Of a DNA stretch of 64,000 bases, positions 45,301 to 56,665 are shown piece by piece. Origin of the DNA: Microstegium vimineum (Eukaryota; Streptophyta; Magnoliopsida; Poales; Poaceae); assembly GCA_022036555.1 (NCBI GenBank), contig CM039132.1:53850748-53914747 (forward strand), written 5' to 3'. Each line of letters starts with the position of its first letter. The stretch's first letter is position 1. The notes beneath the pieces are model-generated. The model did no database searches, was not told the DNA's origin, and saw only the letters and a list, made by a program, of their open reading frames with translations. Both the position numbers and the translations under genes were made by a program.

Positions 45301-46307
45301 TTAAGAATAAGAAATACATATTTCTGATCCTATATGTAGATGATATCTTACTTGCTAGTAGTGATGTCAATCTACTATTGGAGACGAAGAAATTCTTGTC
45401 CTCGAACTTTGATATGAAAGATCTCGGTGAAGCGTCATTTGTTTTGGGAATTGAGATTCATCGAGATAGAAGAAAAGGGGTATTGAGATTGTCGCAGAAG
45501 GCATACATAGAAAAGGTTCTGAAGAAATTTAGTATGCATGCGTGTATTCCATCTCCTGCTCCGATTGTCAAGGGCGATAAATATGGGGAACATCAGTGTC
45601 CCAAGAACCTATATGAAATTGATCAAATGAAAGCAGTACCGTATGCTTCAGCAATTGGAAGTTTGCAATATGCTCAAACGTGTACTCGCCCTGACATAGC
45701 TTTTGTTACCAGGTTACTTGGCAGATATCAAAAGAATCCAGGAATTGAACATTGGAAATTAGTGAAGAAAGTCTTGCGTTATTTGCAAGGTACGAAAGGT
45801 CTCATGTTGACATATGAAAAATCTGATTCCCTGCACATAGAGGGGTATTCAGATTCCGATTATGCTGGAGATGAAAGAAAATCCACATCGGGATATATTT
45901 TTACTCTTGATAAAGGAGTGATATCATGGAAAAGTTCAAAACAAACAGTGACTACATCCTCGACAATGTACGCCGAGTTTGTAGCTTGTTATGAGGCCTC
46001 GGGGCAGGTAAATTGGTTGAAGAAATTTGTACCCGGATTGAAAATAATTGAAAGTATAGAAAGACCGATGCGGTTGTATTGTGATAACAACCCAGCGGTA
46101 GAATATGCTCACAACAATAGGTCAAGTGGTGCTGCCAAACACATTGACATAAAGTATTATGTTGTGAAAGATAAACTTCGGGATCATATCATAAATCTTG
46201 AGCATATACGAACAGAAAAGATGCTAGCGGATCCGCTCACAAAAGGCCTTCCACCCAGTGTGTTCAGAGGACACATAGCCGGCATGGGTTTAAGGGAGAG
46301 CCTATGA
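42377..46307 (+). pseudogene. Copia gag-pol, disrupted
   Basis: The gag part starts MVNINNIPPLNGTNYRMW and continues past a TGA (42668-42670) to about 42925. There it joins out of frame to the zinc knuckle CKECFKRGHYKRDC (from 42931), so a stretch of gag before the knuckle appears deleted. Protease: WWIDSGATIHVSNS. Integrase: LWHCRLGH and QCVDCIKGK (zinc-binding), HTDICG, FTDDYSRYGYIY and GEPQQNGVAERRNRTL. A one-base shift near 43540 and a TGA at 44127-44129 interrupt integrase. From 44145 the frame is open through reverse transcriptase (QMDVKTAFLNGDL, YVDDILLAS) and RNase H (YSDSDYAGDERKSTSGY, TSSTMYAEFVA, LADPLTKGLP). Products would be the capsid protein, maturation protease and replication/integration enzymes of a virus-like particle. 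Confidence 0.92.
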
Positions 46308-46506
46308 TTCCCGAAGAATAAGAAGGGCCCAGAATAATAAAAATTTTATTCCAAAATAGAAAGGTTTGTAGTAGTTGTTAGTCTAACGACATGAATTGTT
46401 GTGACGATGAAGCATGCTCTATATACTGATCTGTGATGGAATTGAAAAGAATTGGAATATTGAACTCGAATGAGAATTGAATAATTAAAAGAATTGTGTG
46501 AGATCT

Positions 46507-46516
46507 AGGGGGAGAA
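46507..46516 (+). other. Polypurine tract
   Basis: AGGGGGAGAA directly before the 3' LTR, the usual primer for plus-strand synthesis. Confidence 0.85.
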
Positions 46517-47001
46517 TGTTGGAATTAGATCTCCTCCCGTTAGGCCCAACGGACTAACGGGCCCTAGGTCATGCGCTCTGATCGGGGGCGCCCAACCTTG
46601 TGGTTGGTGGGCCCCCGTCGCACAGTGCTATAAAGACTAGGTGGGGGCCGGGGCGCCAGGCACGCGAAACGAGGTTCACCTGGCCGCCGCCAACTCCCCA
46701 CCGACATCTAAACTCTAGACCGATCTAGAGGGGCGCTGCCAGCAGCGGGAAGCTCCACCGACGCCGGCGAGCACCCGGATGACGACTAACGGGATCACCG
46801 ACGCTACTACGACACCCATGACCGACGGCGGCTCCAACCCCAACACCGCTGCCGTCACTGCAACTCATCCGGTTGATGGATCCGGTCGGTATTCCATCTC
46901 TCTATGTCTACCCTTCTCTATGCATGAACCGCACTCTACCTATCAACTAAAACCCGTTCTATCATCTGGATCCGCTCCTAGACGATCCTAAAACTCTATC
47001 A
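46517..47001 (+). repeat. 3' LTR (485 bp)
   Basis: Same length as the 5' LTR and about 96% identical by eye. Ends TATCA, directly followed by the ATCAG target duplication. Confidence 0.95.
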
Positions 47002-47006
47002 ATCAG

Positions 47007-48035
47007 GTCAAGCTTCAGTTCCTTCCTTTGCCGGCTAGCTTGTGAACCAACCCAACCCTGGCTGGCTTAACTAGGAAGGAGCTGGAGATCGAGTCCAGAG
47101 TCCACTTGACGATGTTACGACGTTTGTTCGTTCGTTCGTCGTTACAGCACGTACGTGTACTGCTGGAGGGTGTTCTAGACTGACGACGCTGCTGCTACTA
47201 GATGATGCACAAGTACGTAGTAGAAACTTTCTATTCACTTCATTATTTTTCTCTCGTAATAAATAATATTATGTGGCTTATCAGCCATAAAAACCATGAG
47301 ATGAACAGACCCATATGTTAGGAGAGTCAAGGATCTATTGGGCCTTAACCCATTAGGACATGTATATATAATCAGGGACAGACAGGAAATAATTTAGCAA
47401 TGAAGCTGCTTGCCGTGTTCCTTGCTTGTGGAGTTAGGCAGGCACGATTGCACGAAGCAGAGTTTGGCAAATGCCCTGCTGTTGACCTGTGTTAGTCAGT
47501 CCTGCCTGCCTTGTACCGGAAATACTATACCTGAGTACCTGATCAGGCCCAGGAATCCTGCAGCTTTTTTTAAGTACGTACTACTAGCTTTCGTTAATAG
47601 TATATTTCTACTTTGATCAAGTGTGCACAAAGTTACAAACACTACCATTTTCTATTCAGAGTTATAAAATTTCTGATCAAGTGTGCACAAAGTTATAAAC
47701 ACTACCATTTTCTACCACTTAAGCTAGTTCGACAGTCTAATTAAAGGTAGCTAGAATTATGTTTTTCTTTGACGGAGGTAGCAGCTCAGTTGCTTGGTCG
47801 CTTCCAGAATCAGAACGCCTGGAAACCGGCAGTACATTAATTTGACTTTTCTAGTCAACTTTGATTACTGTACTTTTTTCTTGCTTAGACTAAAAACACA
47901 CAGAGTGATTCGTGAAAAGTCATGACTCATGAGCATGAGGGTACCTAACCGTACACTCGTGGGCTGTCGGCCCGTTCGACCAAAGGAACACCGACCCCTT
48001 TCGGCCTCTTATTTACAGGGACCCGTTTGATTTTT
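47007..48035. other. Intergenic DNA
   Basis: No gene supported. A phrase with TGATCAAGTGTGCACAAAGTTA and ACACTACCATTTTCTA occurs twice (47614-47655 and 47673-47715). Confidence 0.4.
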
Positions 48036-48770
48036 GGAAAAAATCTACTTTTGGTCCTCTCACTTTCGTAAAAGTTTACTTTTAGTCCCTCAACTTCAAA
48101 ACCGAATAAAATAGGTCCCTCAACTTTTGAAACAGCGTAGATTTCGTCCCTCGGCTGTTTTGTAAGGCGGATTTGCTACAGTAACTGCGGGTTTGCTACA
48201 GTAATCGCGGGTTTGCTACAGCAACTGTGGTTTCGTTTTTTTCCTTTTCTTTTTTATTTCGGCTGAATCTTTGGAAAATCATAGTGAATCACAGAAAATT
48301 CATAAAATAGAAAATCCAATTTTGTTGAACTCCACATTAGTAGAGCTACACAGTGAATATATAATATGATATGCTTTAGTATAGTATTATTTTTATATTT
48401 AAAGCATACTATTATTTTTATATTTAAAGCATACTATTAGTTTTATATTTAAAGCATATCATATTATATATTCACTGTGTAGCTCTACTAATATGGAGTC
48501 CAACAAAATTGGATTTCCTATTTTATAAATTTTCTATGATTTACTATGATTTTTTAAAGATTTAGACGAAATAAATAAGAAAAGGAAAAACGAAACCACG
48601 ATTACTGTAGCAACCTGCGGTTACTGTAGCAAATCCGCCGGACAAAAACCGCCGAAGGACAAAATCTGCATTGTTTCAAAAGTTGAGGGACCTGTTTTAT
48701 CCGGTTTTGGAGTTGAGAGACGAAAAGTGAACTTTTGCGAAAGTTGGAGGACCAAAAGTAGACTTTTTCC
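48036..48770. mobile_element. Mutator-like foldback transposon, 735 bp
   Basis: TTGATTTTT is duplicated at 48027-48035 and 48771-48779, a 9-bp target duplication. The element starts GGAAAAAATCTACTTTTGG and ends with its near inverse. The two arms pair for most of their length: the GTCCCTCAACTT, GCTACAGTAA, ACGAAACCACG and AGCTCTACTAATAT-type segments recur in reverse order. The centre holds three copies of a roughly 27-base unit containing TATTTAAAGCATACTAT. There is no transposase. Transcription through it would make a long hairpin RNA. Confidence 0.85.
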
Positions 48771-48779
48771 TTGATTTTT

Positions 48780-50363
48780 CTCCAAGCAGATGGGCATAAG
48801 GTCTATTTGATTCCCAACTGTCGACGTCATTCGATTTTTTTTCTACTCCAAAATCAGGTATGCTACGCTCTAAATTGTGTAATACCGGATAAATCACACC
48901 CCAAACTGATTTTAACGGTGGTTTCATGACACCACGTTAGCAGTGAGGGATTTGAAATTCAAATATCTTGACACTTCACGGGAGCCAAATAGTTGTTACG
49001 TACATTATAAATTTCTCACTGGCCAGTAATATATGATACGATTAATATCTTGTTTGCCTCTTATTGCAGCAAAAGTGAGGACGTGGCCTGGTATAAGGCA
49101 CTACATATATAAATGGCCCGAATGGAGGCCTTCTCTTTCACTTCATAGAGCACAGCAGACATGTTAAGCCCACTGATTCGATGGCCCATGTTGTGATTCC
49201 TCTTCGTCTTAAAGAATGCTGGCTCTTATAAAAATATATGAACTTAACTTTTTGAAACGATAGTCCGTTCGTTTAACTTATGAGTCTAGCTCATTAGGCG
49301 TTTCTTTCACACTAAAATAGTCAACATCTAAAATCAGCTTATCAGCCATAAAAACCATCAAAAGTTAAGATGAATGTCAACTTAGTTAGGAAAAATTTAT
49401 TCTCACTAGTAGACAAAATTCTTATACTGAATGTACGGACAAGGGTCATCGATGAATTCACGAGCCAATCAATCGAAGTCTCACGACCTATATGGACTGT
49501 ACGGACAAGCATCGTCGATGAATTCATGTCAATTAACTCAACCCTCGAGCTACTACTATTTCCAGCTGCCAAGAATTATCATGAAATGCAATCAAACAGT
49601 TTCAAGGACCTCGCCGGCTCGGCGCCCTGCAGCACAGTCGTCATGGACCCATGCGTATTGGACCCTGTTTGCTTCAGCTATTCTGCTTCTTTTCAGTCTT
49701 ATTTTAGCTTATATTCTCTTTTACATAATATACTATTTAAACAACCAAACTCAGCTCCAAACAAAATCTTAGGAATGTTTCAACAAGGCATGCCAGATCC
49801 TGGGACACCAGGAACAGGAAGGTACTGGAATATTTGTCAACTACTCCCTACAAATCGAAGTCTGGGGAAGCAGCTGAACTAAACCTTTCAAGCAAATTTA
49901 GCAACCGGTATTTACAGCATCAACAGACAGATAAACTTTATATGATACGGTTTTTTTAAAAAAACTCCCTGATCACGGATACAGCCGAAATTTCCACTGT
50001 GTTCAACATCCAACCAACAGCCAAATGTTCTGTTTTTTCCCTTGGTAGAAGAATTTTGTGTAATCTCATAATTAAGCTAGCCATTGTTCTCCCCTCAAAA
50101 GGTCGATATAACCAAACTACAGAAATCACCACACATGATATAGAAGAAACGTCTGGTGTTGGCAAGAAAGGACTAACAGGGAAGCATAAATTAACAAGCC
50201 TACCAAATTCAAGGTTAAGGCATCATGTAACAGTTTCCCCTAGGTATCGCCGATTATTTGCTTTCTTTTATCCCATTCTCATCTCCGCCTATTTACAGAT
50301 TCAACTGTGTGCGCTCAGCATTCTCATTATTACTCCACGATGCAGGAGTGCCTTTTTACAGAT
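48780..50363. other. Intergenic DNA and HRD1 3' region
   Basis: An open plus-strand frame (49370-49882) has no recognisable product. The phrase TGTACGGACAAG with ATCGATGAATTCA or GTCGATGAATTCA occurs twice near 49432-49465 and 49498-49530. The right edge should contain the HRD1 3' UTR. Confidence 0.35.
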
Positions 50364-53300
50364 TCAGTCATTCTTTGTGTGCTCAGTATTCTCATTACTG
50401 GGCGACCCAGCAGCGCCACACTGCACCATCTGCAGTTGGATTTGTAACATCTGGAAACAAGACGTACAGTTTATGAGTGTTGTTGGATATTATTATTGAT
50501 ATATCAATGAAAGAAATCCATGCATTATGTTAATCATGTCATTGTGAAGTAAAGGTGAAATAACAATTAGCCTAACAATTGCCACTCGTGCACAAATGCA
50601 ACAGGCTGGTCCAATCTAGTCACTGAGTGCTATACAAGAAAAACACTTACAACTTAGAATGGTCCAATCTAGTCACTGAGTGCTATACAAGAAAAGCATT
50701 TACCACTTAGAAATAATTCAGATTGTGTAACTTTTCAAAGCTCATGACCACTTAGAAATAATTCAGATTGTGTAACTTTTCAAAGCTCATGAACTTGCAG
50801 TCCACACTAAAATGTAGATCATAGATGCCAACCAAGATTGGTAAAATGGCTACAAAAGACACTTGTATGCTACATACTGTTTTGTAGGAATCAATGGTAA
50901 CTAGATTTATGCCATGGATGACACATTTACATATTTACACCAGTACTCAATGACAAGCAGATTGTTACATATCCATACTTTTAACTTGTAATTGCGATAA
51001 AATAGTCAGAAGGTATTAAAAAAATAACACAGATACCTAGCACAACAAATTCATTTTCATCTGTGATCATGCATTGAATGAATCATTCAACAGATGCAAG
51101 GCGAGTCAAATAATTGTGATTCATTATCCATCCATGTTGGATGTCACACAAGTCATCAATACATATAAAGATCAGAGTATGCAGCTTTGCATGATTGCAG
51201 CTAAAGATGAGCTTGCAACAGAAATATCTATGATATTGCAACTTTCAAGCAGTCAATGTAGACCTATCTAGCTCATTATAGCTTGTATGCAGCGCTTGTT
51301 GATCACATCATAAAGTAGCATGGAAGGATGTAAGCTGAGTAGGGATAAAGATTCTTTCTTACCTCAATCTGGCTCTTAATAAAGTTTTCTTGTGCCTTCT
51401 GCAGTGAATTTTCAAGATACCTTGCGCTTGTTCCTGAACCAACAGCACCATTTGCATTAGAAAGCAGAGGCACTAAACCGTCACTGCTATTTTGTAATTG
51501 CATTTCTTGGTCTTTTGGTGACTGATTGGAGCTACTTGCTTCAGATTGTGGTGTGCTTGATGTAGACTGGGGAGGACCGAACCTGCTGGTTCGATACAAC
51601 ATATGTATTAGTATTATGCTTTATATCATAACACCCCTACATTTTATTATGCTATAAATATAGTAATACTTAAAATAGTGAATACAAAGTACCAAAAAAG
51701 TAGAGAGCATGGTTTAACCACCAAGTTTGGCAAGATAAAAAACTTTGTGATTAGACTTTAGACAGTTCCAGGAACATACCTGTTTAGGGTGTTTGCTGGA
51801 GGATAAACAAAAGATCTTCCATATAAAGAAGCCGCCGCTGCAGCAGCTTCAAGTTTTGCTTGGCGCCTGCTCATGTTCTCACCTGGTACTCCTTCTGAGG
51901 ATGGAGTAGCATTACCTGCAGCTGCCTTTTCTCACATCAAAACAGCAATCACAAATATAGACTGGTCACAGAGTGCAGTCCTATATGATACTAATAAAGA
52001 CTAAATCAGAATATGTGGGGTGGGTGTGGGGTGGGGGGGGGGGGGTATCAGATCAATAAAAGAAAACTCACCAGGCTGAACTCCAGCTTGAGCTCCATGT
52101 TGTCGTGCTGATGCAGCATGTCCATTATCTGCGGAAATGATTGGAGCTCTGCATGTAGGGCAAGTGTGCTGGCGCTCTAGCCAAGACCTTAGACAATGCA
52201 CATGGAACAGATGCCCGCAGAGCAGTTTCTTTGCTGTAGTCATCTCCTCACGGCAAATAATACATGTAGCATCGCTCCTGAATACAATAAAATTCAAATG
52301 ACAACAAATTCTATAGTTGAGTCAACTGAATCACCAAAGTTACAATATAAAACTTACGCATCGAGCTCTTCTGCTGTAGCATCTGGAAAGCGTTCATTCA
52401 TGTTGGAAGTGATCTTTCTGTAGCGTACATAATCTGAAATGCGAATTCTAAAGTTGCGGAAGGTCTCATACAGCTCACGAATCAAGTGCAGCGGGACACC
52501 ATAGTTCCTGATATCAGTAATTCAGTATAATGAATCAACAACCATAGTTTACATTACACTATCAAAGTACCATAATAAGAGAACTTACAGGAAGATAGCT
52601 ATAAAGAAGAGCACGTATAATGACAGGTGCACAAGATCACTGATGAGCTCCAAGTAAAATGTATACACTGCCTTTCTCTCCCATTGACCTTCCATTAGCA
52701 TGTCACAGACATAGAATATATACTTCACAAATGTTGATACTGTGGATGTTGCTAGTATCATATACCTGAAACATGATTTATACTTGTTAGCTATTATTGA
52801 GCATTTTGGGTCTTAAAAATGGTACATCAATAAATAATTGTCAGTATTCACCAATAAGAACTAGGGTTACTACCTAGCCTGTAAGGCATACCCCTTGCGT
52901 TGGAAGCAAGAAGCAAAAAAAATTATAGTATAGATGGAGTTTCATGCTAAATGGACCAAATACTTTGCGGTCACTTAAAGTATTGCTCAATCCTTTACAG
53001 ACATAACAGCACAAGCTTGTAGACTAACATCTCATAATATAGCAAGAAGAGAATATAGATGAATTGATTAGCAAGCTTGATACTGTTAAGGCAGAGAAAG
53101 TAAGATATATTCATGGCTTAGCATATATGTATATCAAGCAAATAAAAAAGATAACTGCAAAGCTGGCATTGTTCATGTAGTATAGGGCAGTGCAAAGGAA
53201 GGTATACAAAATGGAAAGAGATTACATTACTGAAGATTTAAGACCATTGTGGCAGGAATGGTACAATGCAACTACAAAAAGACACTCACTTTGTAGTAAT

Positions 53301-54038
53301 TCTCCATTTTGCAAATATTTGTCCATTATCTTGGGAAATGTCATATCAAAGAGTTTGACCAATTTAATCAACCTCTGCCCCTACTCTAATAATGTTACTA
53401 ACGAGGACAAATCATTGTAGCGTGTCACATTGATACAGTGATAAAAACGAAAACAGAGTGTGTAGAGGCATTTAGGCGAAATTAAAGAAAAGAAAATTGA
53501 GCTTACTCAAAGGAGAAGAAGATGGCAACAGACGCCTCCCGCTTCTGTATGAGTGATCTGAGGAGTTTGACAGGAAGAGGCAGTCGACGGTGAGCAGGAA
53601 AATCATGAAGGAGACGATCCTGATGTGCGAGAGCAAGGGCACTGAGGGCGTGGTCTCGATGTACTCGACCCTCTTCTGCGCGAGCCAGTGCAGCGCCTTG
53701 ACGAGGAGCAGCGCGGCGACCATGGCGAGGAAGGACACCGAGAAGTCCTGCCGGAAGATGGTGACGGCGAAGAGGACCTCGATGATCTCCCGCCAGGACT
53801 GCTCGTTGAGGCGCTCGACCTCGGCCTCCCGGAGCGAGCCGAGGAAGAGGCGCCTGGCGAGCTGCCAGGCGACGCACATGGCGACGAGGCCCGTGTTGAG
53901 GAGCAGCACGAAGCAGATCTTGGAGGTCGAGAGGTACACCATCGCCGGGTAGAACTGCTCCCGGCTGCTGAACGCGTAGTACGCCGCCGACGCCGTCGCC
54001 AGCAGGCTGAACGCCGCGTACGTCGATAGTCGGATCAT
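50364..54038 (-). CDS. HRD1: HRD1-like ER RING-H2 E3 ubiquitin ligase, 7 exons, 1-nt deletion
   Basis: A membrane-embedded E3 ligase of ER-associated degradation that retrotranslocates and ubiquitinates misfolded proteins. Exons (minus): 54038-53507, 52765-52589, 52507-52358, 52277-52072, 51921-51780, 51582-51363 and 50450-50364. With one missing base restored the total is 1515 nt, about 504 residues, and all splice phases agree. The start MIRLSTYAAFSLLATASAAY leads into several membrane segments and the diagnostic FLGSLREAEVERLNEQSWRE and LHWLAQKRVEYIETTPS. Exon 4 carries the RING-H2: CIICREEM, CGHLFHVHCL, CPTC. Later exons carry RRQAKLEAAAAAASLYGRSF and a coiled-coil-like tail. One G/C is missing in a short homopolymer near 53562: the frame changes from LSNSSDH to LRSLIQKREASVAIFFSFE. 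As read, the protein would stop after the fifth membrane segment, before the RING. The start at 54038 is the first ATG and matches the family. Confidence 0.88.
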
Positions 54039-54699
54039 ATTCGCCACCGGGGGACCGCCGTCCGCCCGCGGAAAATCCCCCGACAAAATTTCCGGAACGA
54101 AACCGCACCAGAACCACCACTGGAACGCCTAGAACAAACGAACGATCCAAATTATCAGGCACCAATATACGGGGAAACAAATCTCAGAAGTCAGCGAGCT
54201 AATCCAAACAAGGGGGCGGAGGAGCCAGTGAAGTAGATGGCGATAATATTTGCAGAAAGATCGAAATTAGTAGGGATTAAACAAGTATACAACAGCAATT
54301 CGATCAGATCCGGATATTGATAGTCAAATAGCTGAAGTTAGGGTTTGGGAGCTCCGTTTCGAACAGCACCGAAGGTGGGGTGGGCATACGGCATACCTGG
54401 TGGGAGCTCTTCGCTGGGAAGGACCCGACGGACTCTGGCACCTGGCGTAGGGCGGCGGCGTCGGTCGCCGTCGTCGCCAAGAGAGAAAGGAGAGGGGTGA
54501 ACACGCCTGAACTGAACGGAAATCTTCCCTTCCGACCAGATGGAAGTCACCCGCCGACCCCCCTCCTGCGCGGCTGAGGCGTGAGCGGCCCACGCAGCTG
54601 AGCAAACGGCCCATGCGCAGGGTGAGAGAGAGCGGCCCACGCGCGGCTGAGCGAGCAGCCTGGAAAGAGCGGCATGTGCACGACTGGAGTTCTAGTTAG
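54039..54699. other. HRD1 upstream region
   Basis: Contains the leader and promoter of the minus-strand HRD1 gene. GC-rich around 54390-54660, where several minus-strand frames overlap without recognisable product. No TATA box was identified. Confidence 0.4.
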
Positions 54700-56580
54700 T
54701 ACGTACGTTTCCTTTTCTTTTTTTATTTGTTTGTTTCGTCTTATTTTTTAATTTTCCATTTTATTTTTATATTTCTTTCTTATTTCTCATTTACTTTCTG
54801 TTATTTCGTTATTTTCATTTCCCTTATTTTTATTTTTCTCTTTTTTATGTTTCACTCGAACTAACCAACTTCTTTTTTAATTTCATATTTTATTTATGTA
54901 CTTTCTATATTATATAATATACATATGATGTTTATTTAGTATATGCTTAATTTTTAGGTTAAAGCTAATCATAATGTGAGCCCCCCACACGTACTAGGAG
55001 TCATAGTCACGTGTGTTTACTTTCTTTATCCATTTTATTTTTTATTTTTATGTTTTCTTTTCTTTTTGGTTTCCTTCTCATTTTCTTTTATATTTATTTA
55101 TTTATTATTTATTATTTTTATTTTTATATAGACTTTATTATTTTCTATTACTTTTTTTTTAATATCTTATATTTTATTTATTTATTGCTCTAATTATGAA
55201 TTTTTTCTATATTTTATTATCTATTATGTTTTATTTCTATATTTTATGTTGACAACATTTTCTTGCTTTTTATTTTTAAATATTTTAAATTTATATGGTC
55301 TTCTATTCTTATCTTCATTTAGATATTTTCTGTTTTTATATCTTTTTTATTTCAATCAATAGTTATTTTCCTAAATTCCTTGATATACGTGTAATGTTCA
55401 TATAATTATATAAATATGATGTTGCATGATGTATTTATTATTCAGATGTTTTTTTCTTTGTTTTTTATTTTTGTAAAATTTGTAATGAGAATTTTTATGT
55501 ATCTATCTTTGTTATTCATATAATATTAATATGATACCATGTTCTATAGTATATTTTAGGTTGTCCAAATAGTACCATGTGATGTCCTTTTTAGTTTCTT
55601 TATAGAATTTTTCCTTTGTTATTTTATTTTGATTAAGTAGTTTATTTTTTATTTTAATTTAATTTTGAATGTTTCTATGTTCTATGTTAATATACATGTG
55701 GTGTTCTATAATGTATTTTACGATATTAATGTAATATATGTGATGTTCTACATTATATGTTAGGATGTTCATGTAATACACATGAAATATTCTACATTAT
55801 ATTTTGGAATGTTCAGGTGATATACATGGGATATTCTATAATCTATTTTGAAATGCTCAGGTAGTTCACATGGGATGTTCTATATTATATTTTGGAATGT
55901 TCAGGTGATATACATGTGATGTTCTATAATCTATTTTGAAATGTTCTACATTATATTTTGGAATGTTCATGTGATATACATGTGATGTTCTATAATCCGT
56001 TTTGAAATGTTCAGGAAATTCAAATGTGATGTTCTACAATTATTTTTTGAGCATAAATATAGAACGTGGTTTGTACATGTTCGGTTATTCTGATGTTCTT
56101 TTAATTTTTTTATACTTAAATCATTTCCTCTTCATTATTTTACTTTAATTAAGTAGTTTATTTTTATTTTACTTTTATGTCACTCTTTCTTGTATGCATA
56201 ATTATATTTTTTTTTGTCTATGCATAGTGTATTTGTGAGATGTTCTATGTTGTAACATATGTTGTTTAAGTAGTATATATAGTATGTTCTATAATGCATT
56301 TTCAATTGTTCTAATAATACAAATAAAATGTTCGGTGGTATATTTTTGCTTGCTCACGGATGTTCTACATTAGTTTTCAAATTGTTCATATAGTAGATGG
56401 AACCTAATTATTAAAGTCTAGTTTTATTCTTTCTTTCTTTATTTTGTTATATTTAAGTTTTCTTTATTTTTCTATAGTGGTTTATTTTACATTGATTTAC
56501 CCGTGTGCTATATGGTGGGTGGGATATTTTTTCTTAGACTTAAATGGCTTGTTAATTTTTTAATAATCAGAAAAGGATCA
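54700..56580 (+). repeat. T-rich, repetitive non-coding block
   Basis: Strongly biased to T on the plus strand (54710-55450 is mostly TTTATTT-like text). From about 55680 to 56040 a degenerate unit of some 50-60 bases recurs, built from GATGTTCTATAAT, CTATTTTGAAATGTTCAG and TGATATACATG. No genes. It may be an old, expanded transposon interior. Confidence 0.6.
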
Positions 56581-56589
56581 CTAGCACCG

Positions 56590-56665
56590 ACCATCGTCGT
56601 GGTCTAGTGGTAGCTAACAGATTTCTAAAGCAATAGATCGTGAGGTCTGACGGGTTTAATAAGTA
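56590..56665 (+). other. tRNA-like sequence, possibly SINE-derived
   Basis: GTGGTCTAGTGGTAGC near 56600 matches an A-box, and GAGGTCTGACGGGTTTAATAA about 40 bases later resembles a weak B-box (GGTTCRANNCC). The intervening sequence does not fold into a clear cloverleaf, so this is more likely a decayed SINE head or tRNA relic than a working tRNA gene. Confidence 0.25.

Larger units (their letters stand above)
40438..47001 (+). mobile_element. Copia-type LTR retrotransposon, complete but decayed
   Basis: Two 485-bp LTRs beginning TGTTGG and ending TATCA flank an internal region with a primer-binding site, gag, protease, integrase, reverse transcriptase and RNase H in Copia order, and a polypurine tract. 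A 5-bp target duplication, ATCAG, lies at 40433-40437 and 47002-47006. By eye the LTRs differ by about 21 substitutions and two 1-base indels, mostly transitions. The coding region has two TGA codons, a frameshift and a gag deletion, so it cannot act alone. Confidence 0.95.

Noticed and set aside
49370..49882. 170-codon plus-strand ORF near the HRD1 3' end
   Set aside because: No domain, no conserved start context, and an internal repeated phrase; treated as chance.
53503..54180. Alternative minus-strand frame over HRD1 exon 1
   Set aside because: Most of it is a shadow; only its last 20 or so codons are real HRD1 sequence after the one-base deletion.
55011..55193. Plus-strand ORF of Phe/Tyr/Leu/Ile residues
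   Set aside because: Translation of T-rich low-complexity DNA, not a membrane protein.
56590..56665. Functional tRNA gene
   Set aside because: A-box is good, but the B-box and cloverleaf pairing are poor.
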